DNA of 5,903 nucleotides from an uncultured Collinsella sp. (GTDB taxonomy: Bacteria; Actinomycetota; Coriobacteriia; Coriobacteriales; Coriobacteriaceae): contig USOG01000094.1 of the NCBI GenBank assembly GCA_900556365.1, forward strand, positions 1 through 5,903, given 5' to 3'. Below the pieces are notes generated by a model. That model was not told the origin of the DNA. It worked only from the letters and a program-made list of their open reading frames with translations, and did not search any database. Positions 1 to 5,007 of this stretch are shown piece by piece (the first letter of the stretch is position 1; every line of letters begins with the position of its first letter). The position numbers and the translations under genes are program-made.

Positions 1-109
1 AAATCTCCTTAGCCTGGACCCACTTGCCCTCCTCAGGGATGGGTGCGGGGCCGTGGTATGCACCCTTGGCAACGGGGCACATGTTCTCCACTTCCTGTGA
101 GTACTGCAT
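1..109 (-). CDS. Partial NifU-like Fe-S scaffold protein, N-terminus only (tentative)
   Basis: The first 36 codons of a minus-strand gene are visible; the rest lies beyond the left edge. The ATG at 109-107 is preceded by a strong purine-rich ribosome binding site (AGGAG at 118-114, 4 bases from the start). The peptide begins MQYSQEVENMCPVAKGAYHG and continues with a proline-rich stretch, PAPIPEEGKWVQAKEI. From memory this matches the N-terminus of a family annotated as Fe-S cluster assembly scaffold (NifU-like) in Clostridia and Coriobacteria, often next to a 'GGGtGRT' protein. The diagnostic cysteines of that family lie further on and cannot be seen, so the function is inferred from the N-terminus alone. 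That a coding region starts here is well supported by the ribosome binding site, the open frame and the non-random composition. It is transcribed away from the transposase-like gene and separately from the suf operon. Confidence 0.6.
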   Translation of the reverse strand, partial: MQYSQEVENMCPVAKGAYHGPAPIPEEGKWVQAKEI

Positions 110-110
110 G

Positions 111-120
111 CCTCTCCTCT
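111..120 (-). promoter_or_regulatory. Ribosome binding site of the left-edge gene
   Basis: On the minus strand this reads AGAGGAGAGG directly before C-ATG. The AGGAG core at 118-114 sits 4 bases from the start codon at 109. It is the main argument that the left-edge frame is a real gene start. Confidence 0.7.
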
Positions 121-171
121 CTATCGTGTTGGCGTCCCGTCTGGGGGTCGTGGCTGGCGATTGCCGGGCGA

Positions 172-184
172 CCCTTCGAAAGGG
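172..184. repeat. Small palindrome CCCTT-CGA-AAGGG
   Basis: Two 5-base arms (172-176 and 180-184) flank a 3-base centre. If the minus-strand -10 element at 203-208 is used, the palindrome falls in the untranslated leader of the left-edge gene, roughly 10-25 bases after transcription start. It could be an operator or a leader hairpin. It is short enough to be chance. Confidence 0.25.
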
Positions 185-201
185 ACATGACATGCAGCCC
201 C

Positions 202-208
202 TATAATA
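202..208. promoter_or_regulatory. Candidate -10 elements, both strands
   Basis: The plus strand carries a perfect TATAAT at 202-207. The minus strand reads TATTAT across 208-203, one mismatch from consensus. No good TTGACA-like -35 box is visible 16-19 bases upstream on either strand. The minus-strand reading would give the left-edge gene a leader of about 85 bases. The plus-strand reading lies about 300 bases before the transposase-like gene. The assignment is weak. Confidence 0.3.
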
Positions 209-501
209 CCGCGAAATGCACGGAATATTCGGCGAACGGCTCAGTTTTCGTAGCGAGAAGTCCGGAAGTTTTAATTGAAACGGTTTAACCCTATGTTATG
301 TGGTCGTGAACTTCCGTAGAGGGGGTCCTTCTTGGGCAAGCTTGTGGTCAGCTCTTGTAAGCGTTGCAGGGGTTGACCTGTTGCAACGGTGCCGTTCGCC
401 GCCTGATTACTGCCTTTGGCCGCGCGAGTGTATTGTTTTGCGTGAATGTTTTGATGGCACGCTTCAATCGTGCTGTATTGGATGGCAAGCAGATCCCGGC
501 G

Positions 502-508
502 AAGGGAG
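502..508 (+). promoter_or_regulatory. Ribosome binding site fixing the transposase-like start
   Basis: AAGGGAG lies 4 bases before ATG at 513. It favours this start over the GTG at 300, which begins an in-frame extension without family similarity. Confidence 0.55.
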
Positions 509-512
509 CGCC

Positions 513-1325
513 ATGCAGCGCGTTTGGAGAACGGTTACCGGCTTTTACCATGTCTGTGCCCGCGGTACGGGCAAGCAGCTCATCTTTGAGGGCGATGAAG
601 ACCGGTGGGAGTTTTTGGAGCTGATGCGCGAGTGCTGCTGCGAGGAGGGTGTGACGGTTATCGCCTGGTGCCTTATGGGCAATCACGTGCATTTGGTGCT
701 TACGGATTACGAGGACAGGATGAGCGCGGCGATGCACCGGTTGCTTTTGACGTACGCGCGGCGGTTCAATAAACGCACGGGGCGCACAGGGCATCTGTTC
801 CAGAACCGTTTTGACCGGCGCTCGCTCGATACCGACTGGCAGGTGATGGAGGCTATTCGCTCCGTACACGCCGATCCGCAGGAGGTGGGCATCAGTCTCA
901 TTGAGCGTTATCCCTGGAGCAGCTTTGCGGAGCATTTGTGCGCTTACGACGGTGACGCGGCTGATGTCGCGAGGGGATTTTCTGATCCTTCTTGCGTGCT
1001 TGAGCTTTTTGGTTCTGCCGAGGGCTTTATTGCCCATTCACTTTCGACGCCCGACGGCTGCGATCCAGCGATGCCCGTTCTGGAAGAGACGGAGTGGGAG
1101 CGGCATGCCTTTGCCGAAAAGTTGGCGAAGGGGCTCGGGGTTCCGCTCAACGGGGTTAAAGCCGCGCCGTCGGCGCAGCGCAATATCGTCATTCTTGGAT
1201 TGCACGATGCCGGTTTTACGGTGCGTCAGATTGAGCGATATACGGGGATTGGCAAAAGTACCGTTTCTCGTATCGTGCGTGCCTGTGCACGAACGGCGGT
1301 GCAGACTGGCCGAAACGTGGCGTAG
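513..1325 (+). CDS. REP-associated / IS200-like (Y1) transposase family protein with C-terminal HTH
   Basis: This 270-residue protein belongs, by its motifs, to the Y1/HUH transposase family (RAYT-like, Y1_Tnp domain), single-strand DNA nucleases. The N-terminal core runs from about residue 5 to 142. It has an opening FYHV strand at 11-14, and the metal-binding HUH motif as MGNHVHLVL with H58 and H60. It then has GHLFQNRF at 93-100, typical of the family, and a YPWSSF motif at 133-138. The segment normally reading YxHxNPVRAG is here RSVHADPQEVG (116-126). The position of the catalytic tyrosine is therefore Ser117 (codon TCC at 861-863), and the conserved Asn-Pro has become Asp-Pro. Residues about 224-256 form a likely helix-turn-helix (VRQIERYTGIGKSTVSRIVR, 237-256) that could bind DNA. 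The start at 513 is chosen from its ribosome binding site. The gene stands alone, convergent with the suf operon. Family membership is well supported. Activity is doubtful because of the missing tyrosine, so a domesticated DNA-binding role is possible. Confidence 0.85.
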   Translation: MQRVWRTVTGFYHVCARGTGKQLIFEGDEDRWEFLELMRECCCEEGVTVIAWCLMGNHVHLVLTDYEDRMSAAMHRLLLTYARRFNKRTGRTGHLFQNRFDRRSLDTDWQVMEAIRSVHADPQEVGISLIERYPWSSFAEHLCAYDGDAADVARGFSDPSCVLELFGSAEGFIAHSLSTPDGCDPAMPVLEETEWERHAFAEKLAKGLGVPLNGVKAAPSAQRNIVILGLHDAGFTVRQIERYTGIGKSTVSRIVRACARTAVQTGRNVA

Positions 1326-1410
1326 GACTGCCTGTGCACCGCAGCTGGGGTCGCCCATATGCCACAACCATTGTTCTAAAAGCTTGGTACGGTAACTGCA
1401 CTTCTTAATA

Positions 1411-1442
1411 TGCATAGAAAAATCGCCATCTTGCATAAAATA
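1411..1442 (+). repeat. Spaced direct repeat TGCATA
   Basis: TGCATA followed by A-rich sequence occurs at 1411-1416 and again at 1432-1437, 21 bases apart, about two helical turns. It lies in the most A/T-rich part of the intergenic region, about 90 bases after the transposase-like stop codon. It could be a protein binding site. The units are short and chance is possible. Confidence 0.3.
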
Positions 1443-1607
1443 ACGGCTCGGTCCGGGTTTGCCCGTGCCTACCCCCGTCTGCGCCGTGCAAAAAACGGAG
1501 TTTTCAGCATCGTTTTGCTGTCGGCACCGCCGCAATCTTGCAACATACGGGTCCCGAAGCTATTGATTCCCGCCGTTGCGCCCCCGAAGCACGTGCCTGC
1601 GTCCCGT

Positions 1608-1623
1608 CAGACCGCGATGTCTG
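1608..1623. repeat. Short hairpin CAGAC-CGCGAT-GTCTG
   Basis: Five-base arms at 1608-1612 and 1619-1623 enclose six bases. An alternative pairing uses AGACC (1609-1613) with GGTCT (1623-1627). It is not followed by a clear T-tract on either strand (A-rich sequence follows on plus), so it does not look like a terminator. Confidence 0.25.
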
Positions 1624-1740
1624 GTCTAAAACACAATATTTATGCGCCTGGAGACGTTGATTAACGCTTCCGATGCGTATACACACAGCTTGGCGTGCTG
1701 AATACTCGCAAAAATGCACGCCGCATCCTATGGGACCCTT

Positions 1741-1821
1741 CTGCGGCAGGCGCGAAGCGAGTCGGAGCTCAGCAGAACGGGGCTTGGCGCATTGCTTGGC
1801 GGGTCCGGGGCCCTGCCGCAG
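1741..1821. repeat. Inverted repeat CTGCGGCAGG / CCTGCCGCAG enclosing a direct repeat
   Basis: Perfect 10-base arms lie at 1741-1750 and 1812-1821, 61 bases apart. Between them GCTTGGCG occurs twice, at 1782-1789 and 1794-1801, with a 12-base period. Together they could fold as one long imperfect structure or form a miniature repeat element. No function can be assigned from this copy alone. Confidence 0.35.
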
Positions 1822-1880
1822 GCCTTTGGTGCTGTGGAAAACGCCCATGTTCGCGTCTGCTGTGTGGTAAATGACAGACG

Positions 1881-1917
1881 GAGCGCCGGACGCGCGGACT
1901 TCGTGCGTCCGGCGCTC
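1881..1917. repeat. Perfect 13-bp inverted repeat (strong hairpin)
   Basis: GAGCGCCGGACGC at 1881-1893 pairs exactly with GCGTCCGGCGCTC at 1905-1917 around an 11-base loop. The stem is very GC-rich and stable. Neither side has a proper T-tract, so it is not a standard rho-independent terminator. It could still block transcription from either side as a backup, or be a REP-like palindrome. It lies just beyond the suf terminator, between two convergent transcription units. Confidence 0.75.
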
Positions 1918-1923
1918 ATTAGG

Positions 1924-1954
1924 TAAAAACAGAGCCGCCCGTATCGGGCGGCTC
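1924..1954 (-). terminator. Rho-independent terminator of the suf operon
   Basis: Read on the minus strand, GAGCCGCCCG-ATA-CGGGCGGCTC forms a 10-base perfect stem with a 3-base loop (1954-1932), followed by TGTTTTTA, with five Ts at 1929-1925. It begins 32 bases after the sufU stop codon. Stem, short loop and T-tract in this orientation make a textbook terminator, and mark sufU as the last gene of the operon. Confidence 0.92.
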
Positions 1955-1986
1955 GGCAATCAAAAACCTTGGATTCGGAGCATACG

Positions 1987-2421
1987 CTACTGGCTAGCTT
2001 GCCCCTCGAGCATGCCGTCGAGGGTGCGCCAGGCGAGCTCGGCGCATTTGACGCGGGCGGGCATGTGCGAGATGTCCTGAAGCTGGGCGGCCTCGTCCAG
2101 GTCTTCCAGGTCTTCCTCGGAGAGCTGCTCGCCGCGGATCATGGCGAGGAAGAGCTCTGCCAGGCGGTGAGCTTCCTCGACGGTCTCGCCGGTGATGAGG
2201 TCGGCCATGATGTCGGCACTGGCCTGGCTGATGGCGCAGCCGTGGCCGGTAAAGGAGGCCTCCTCGATCACGTTGTTCTCGACACGTAGCTGCAGGGTGA
2301 GCTCGTCTCCGCAGCTGGGGTTGATGCCGTCGTGCTCGTGCGTGGGAGCATCCATCTCGTACTTATAGTCGGGGTGCGAGTTGTGCTCCATAAATGTGGT
2401 GGAGGTGTACAGATTACCCAT
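1987..2421 (-). CDS. sufU: SufU, IscU-like zinc-binding sulfur acceptor for SufS
   Basis: This 144-residue protein has the SufU/IscU fold signature. The cysteine and aspartate ligands are NPSCGD (C37, D39), GHGC (C62) and PARVKC (C126), matching the zinc ligand set of Gram-positive SufU. The insertion between the second and third ligands, typical of SufU rather than IscU, is present (SEEDLEDLDE, 101-110). In known systems SufU accepts persulfide sulfur from SufS and passes it toward the SufBCD scaffold. The N-terminus (to about residue 30) differs from the usual HYKNPRN-type start. The ATG at 2421 is chosen because GGAG lies 8 bases upstream. The next ATG, at 2391, has no ribosome binding site. 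The gene overlaps the end of sufS by 8 bases, so it is probably translationally coupled, and it is followed by the operon terminator. Confidence 0.93.
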   Translation of the reverse strand: MGNLYTSTTFMEHNSHPDYKYEMDAPTHEHDGINPSCGDELTLQLRVENNVIEEASFTGHGCAISQASADIMADLITGETVEEAHRLAELFLAMIRGEQLSEEDLEDLDEAAQLQDISHMPARVKCAELAWRTLDGMLEGQASQ

Positions 2422-3739
2422 TGAACGTGCTCCAAACGTGATGCAGGCCGGCGATGAACTTGTCGATGTCGGCCTTGTCGTTATAGAAGGCCACGCTGGC
2501 GCGGCAGCAGGCAAGGTTTTCGACACCCAGCCAGGTAAGCAGCGGCTGCGCGCAGTGGTGGCCGGCGCGGATGCAGACGCCGTCCATGTCCATGATGCTC
2601 GCGACGTCGTGCGGGTGGATACCCTTGACGTTAAAGCTGACGACGCCGTGATGGTTGTCCCAGTAGATGGAGCCGATGATCTGGACAAAGTCGAGCTGCA
2701 TGAGCTCACCCATAAGGTAGTGGACGAGTGCCTGCTCGCGTGCCTGGATGTTTTCGTAGCCAACCGTGTTGACGAGGTAGTCGAGAGCGGCGCCTGTGGC
2801 GAAGATGCCGGCGGCGTCCTGCGTGCCTGCCTCGAACTTCTCGGGGACGGGCGCCCAGACGGCGTCCTGCTCGGTGACCGAATCGATCATTTCGCCGCCG
2901 GTGAGCATGGGCGGCATGGCGTTGAGCAGGTCCATCTTGCCCCACAGGACGCCGATGCCCATGGGGCCCATGGCCTTGTGCGCGCTAAAGGCAAAGAAAT
3001 CGGCGCCCAGATCGGCCACATCGACCGGCATGTGCGGCAGCGACTGCGCGCCGTCGACGACCAGATAGCCGCCGTACTTGTGCACGAGCTTGCCGAGATT
3101 CTTGACCGGGTTCTCGACGCCCAGCACGTTAGAAACCTGACCCACGGCCAGAATCTTGGTCTTGGGACCAACCTTGGCAAGAACCTCCTCGGTAGTGAGC
3201 TGGCCGGTCTTGGTGGGGTAGAGGTAGACGAGCTTGGCGCCGGTCTCGTGGCAGACCTGCTGCCACGGAATCAGGTTGGAGTGGTGCTCCATGATGGTAA
3301 TGACGACCTCGTCACCGGGCTCGAGCACCGTTGGCGCAAAGCTCTTGGCGACCAGGTTGAGCGACTCGCTCGTGTTGCGGGTGAAGACGACCTCGTTGGC
3401 CTGTGAGGCGCCGATGAGGTCGGCGATCTGCTGGCGGACCTTCGCGATGGCCTCGGTGGCCTCGACGGACAGCGAGTACAGGCCGCGCAGGGGGTTGGCG
3501 TTCATACGCTGGTAGAAGTCACGCTCGGCGTCGAGCACGCAGGCAGGGCGCTGCGCGGTGGCGGCGCTATCGAGGAAGGCGATCTCGGGGTGCTGCTGGA
3601 ACAGCGGGAACTGCGCCTTGTAGGGGTTGGTCTCGATGTCCACAGTGGGCCAGCCGCGCGAAGCCTCGTCGCTGGCGTCGAGCTCCATGGGCTCGGGGGC
3701 AGTACAGGTGTCGCATTTAACGTGCTCGGTGTCGATCAT
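2414..3739 (-). CDS. sufS: SufS, group II cysteine desulfurase
   Basis: This 441-residue PLP-dependent enzyme converts cysteine to alanine and holds the sulfur as a persulfide for cluster assembly. Visible motifs are EHHSN at 151-155, VDGAQS at 228-233 (Asp229 for the PLP ring nitrogen), and FSAHKAMGP at 251-259 with Lys255 as the PLP Schiff-base lysine. RAGHHCAQP at 391-399 has Cys396 as the catalytic cysteine, and RASVAFYN at 413-420 has the substrate-binding arginine. The RxGHHC context places it in the SufS/CsdA group, not IscS. The N-terminus is about 30-40 residues longer than usual before the conserved FPLF and AFLDSAAT segments, and contains a CxxC (Cys9, Cys12). The start is supported by AGGAG 5 bases upstream and by the ATGA overlap (4 bases) with the sufD stop. 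All catalytic residues are intact. Confidence 0.96.
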   Translation of the reverse strand: MIDTEHVKCDTCTAPEPMELDASDEASRGWPTVDIETNPYKAQFPLFQQHPEIAFLDSAATAQRPACVLDAERDFYQRMNANPLRGLYSLSVEATEAIAKVRQQIADLIGASQANEVVFTRNTSESLNLVAKSFAPTVLEPGDEVVITIMEHHSNLIPWQQVCHETGAKLVYLYPTKTGQLTTEEVLAKVGPKTKILAVGQVSNVLGVENPVKNLGKLVHKYGGYLVVDGAQSLPHMPVDVADLGADFFAFSAHKAMGPMGIGVLWGKMDLLNAMPPMLTGGEMIDSVTEQDAVWAPVPEKFEAGTQDAAGIFATGAALDYLVNTVGYENIQAREQALVHYLMGELMQLDFVQIIGSIYWDNHHGVVSFNVKGIHPHDVASIMDMDGVCIRAGHHCAQPLLTWLGVENLACCRASVAFYNDKADIDKFIAGLHHVWSTFNG

Positions 3740-5007
3740 GCGAGCTCCTCTTCAAAGTTGTCGATCAGGTTGTTGCCCAAGCGGACGACGGCGGCGCGGG
3801 TGCGCTTGTCGGTGGCGGAAAGCGCGGCGTCCTCCAGCTTGGCGCGGATGAACAGGTCTTCGGCGGCGTTTTGGTCAAGGCCTCGGCAGGCGAGGTAGAA
3901 CAGTTGCTCGTCGCGGACGTGACCGATGGTGGCGCCGTGGTTGCCGGCAACGTCGTCCTCGTCGCAGAGAATGACGGGAACGGTCTTGTTGTCGACGCCC
4001 TTGTTGGCCAAAAGCACCGTCTCGCGCTCGGTGCCGGTTGCACCCTTGCAGCCGTGCACGAGGTCGATGGTGCCGCGGTAGACCTTCTTGGACGTGCCGG
4101 TCAGCACGCCGTTGGCGTCGATCTCGCACTCGGTCTTGCGACCGCGGTGGCGCAGCTCGTAGTTAAAGTCGCGCACCTGCTCGCGGGCGCCCAGGTAGTC
4201 AGTATCGATGGTGACCTTGGCGGTATCGCCCAGCAGGTCGCCGGCAAGGCCGGTGGCGCTGGCGCCGGCACCCAGGACGGTGTGTTGCACGTTGACGCGC
4301 GCGCCCTCGTCCAGGAACAGGCCGGTGTCGTCGAGTGCGATCCAGCTATCGTCGAGTGTCTGCGTGCAGGTTACGTTGACGGTGGCGTACTCGTGGGCGC
4401 ACACGCGTAGCACGGAGCCCACGACGCCTTGGCCGGCAACGGGGGAGTCCAGGGCTATGCACAAGTCGAGCGTTGCCTGCGGGCGGGCGACGACGTCGAT
4501 AGCGGCGATGGCCGTGGCGGCGTCGACACCGCTCACGCGCACGGTAACCGTGGCGCGTCCGTACGCGGGCACATCGATGACGACGCGCTTGGTGGCGTGA
4601 TCGGCCAGATAGGTGTAGGCGGCCTCGCCCATGCCGGTCTCGAAGGCCTCAGCGGGGGAGAGCTCCTCTTCGAGCTTGATAGCGCCGGCCTGGTAGACGG
4701 AGGTGGCGGGCACGTCGAGCTCGGTCTCGGGCGTGATGCGGGCGCGGTCGACGGCGTCGCCGGGGGCGGAGGCACGGCGCTCGGGGAAGCGCTCGGCCAT
4801 GGCGTCCATGGCGGTATCGAAGGCGTCGGCCGAGCCGGCAAACTGCTCGTCCAGGCCCTCGACCTCAACGGCCTCGGCGGGAGCGGCGGCAAGTTCGTCC
4901 GAAAGCTCGAGCTTGGTCTGGTTCATCTTGAGCCAGCCCCAAGTGGCGGCCGGCATAGCGTTGACCTGCTCGAGCGTGGTAGCAGCGGTGTTGGTTTCCT
5001 GTTTCAT
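3736..5007 (-). CDS. sufD: SufD, Fe-S assembly scaffold subunit
   Basis: This 423-residue protein is the SufD partner of SufB in the SufBC2D cluster-assembly complex in the cytoplasm. The N-terminal region has the family's short helix motif around LEQVNAMPAATWGWLKMN (12-29). The middle, about 31-135, is acidic and Ala-rich and less conserved. The C-terminal half is the beta-helical SUF core (about 140-395), including RHRGRKTECE (287-296) and the conserved DDVAGNHGATIGHV (351-364). His357 in that motif matches the SufD histidine implicated in cluster assembly in E. coli. The final helical part, about 366-423, includes FYLACRGL. The start ATG overlaps the sufB stop by one base (TAATG), with GGAG about 10 bases upstream. 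The stop overlaps the sufS start by 4 bases. Confidence 0.94.
   Translation of the reverse strand: MKQETNTAATTLEQVNAMPAATWGWLKMNQTKLELSDELAAAPAEAVEVEGLDEQFAGSADAFDTAMDAMAERFPERRASAPGDAVDRARITPETELDVPATSVYQAGAIKLEEELSPAEAFETGMGEAAYTYLADHATKRVVIDVPAYGRATVTVRVSGVDAATAIAAIDVVARPQATLDLCIALDSPVAGQGVVGSVLRVCAHEYATVNVTCTQTLDDSWIALDDTGLFLDEGARVNVQHTVLGAGASATGLAGDLLGDTAKVTIDTDYLGAREQVRDFNYELRHRGRKTECEIDANGVLTGTSKKVYRGTIDLVHGCKGATGTERETVLLANKGVDNKTVPVILCDEDDVAGNHGATIGHVRDEQLFYLACRGLDQNAAEDLFIRAKLEDAALSATDKRTRAAVVRLGNNLIDNFEEELA
3740..3752 (-). promoter_or_regulatory. Ribosome binding site of sufS inside sufD end
   Basis: The minus strand reads AAGAGGAGCTCGC just before ATG, with the AGGAG core at 3749-3745 and 5 bases of spacing. 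It lies within the last codons of sufD. It supports the long N-terminal form of SufS over internal starts. Confidence 0.7.

Larger units (their letters stand above)
110..512. other. Divergent intergenic region between left-edge gene and transposase-like gene
   Basis: This 403-base stretch separates two genes transcribed away from each other, so it should hold both promoters. Visible elements are the A/T-rich -10-like hexamers at 202-208, a CCCTT-CGA-AAGGG palindrome at 172-184, an A/T-rich patch around 268-298, and an imperfect inverted repeat GTTGCA/TGCAAC at 363-368 and 382-387. I see no RNA gene. Frames that cross the region show no recognisable protein. The frame of the transposase-like gene stays open upstream to about 300, but that part has no family resemblance, and the ribosome binding site supports the later start at 513. 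Confidence 0.6.
1326..1986. other. Convergent intergenic region without a supported gene
   Basis: The 661 bases between the ends of the transposase-like gene and sufU carry no reading frame with a convincing ribosome binding site and family match. They contain an A/T-rich island at about 1366-1445 with a spaced TGCATA repeat, a CAGAC/GTCTG hairpin at 1608-1623, and a GCTTGGCG direct repeat enclosed by an inverted repeat at 1741-1821. They also hold a perfect 13-base inverted repeat at 1881-1917 and the suf terminator at 1924-1954. No tRNA, rRNA or known structured RNA was recognised. The length is large for a compact bacterial genome, so it may contain decayed sequence or repeats linked to the transposase-like gene. 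Confidence 0.6.

Noticed and set aside
300..512. In-frame upstream extension of the transposase-like gene starting at GTG 300
   Set aside because: It adds 71 residues without family resemblance, while AAGGGAG before ATG 513 gives a start at the usual domain boundary.
348..1037. 229-codon minus-strand frame opposite the transposase-like gene
   Set aside because: The plus strand carries HUH and other family motifs. The minus frame has none.
1488..1518. Imperfect hairpin GCAAAAAACG / CGTTTTGC as a terminator for the transposase-like gene
   Set aside because: The stem is A/T-rich with two unpaired As and a long loop, lacks a following T-tract, and starts 160 bases after the stop codon.
1038..1535. 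Minus-strand frame overlapping the end of the transposase-like gene, with a peptide stretch reading YRTKLLEQWLWHMGD
   Set aside because: The stretch looks protein-like at 1340-1410, but most of the frame is antisense to the transposase-like gene and no start signal is seen. A BLASTX search would settle it.
1504..1959. 151-codon minus-strand frame in the intergenic region
   Set aside because: It begins within the suf terminator and spans both hairpins, with no ribosome binding site and no family signal.
1339..2321. The 13-base word CCGCAGCTGGGGT occurring at 1339-1351 and 2309-2321
   Set aside because: The second copy lies inside conserved sufU coding sequence and flanking bases do not match, so it is probably coincidence.
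2381..3406. 341-codon open frame on the plus strand opposite sufS and sufU
   Set aside because: It is the GC-rich shadow of sufS/sufU. The protein has low complexity and no recognisable family, while the minus strand encodes clear catalytic motifs.
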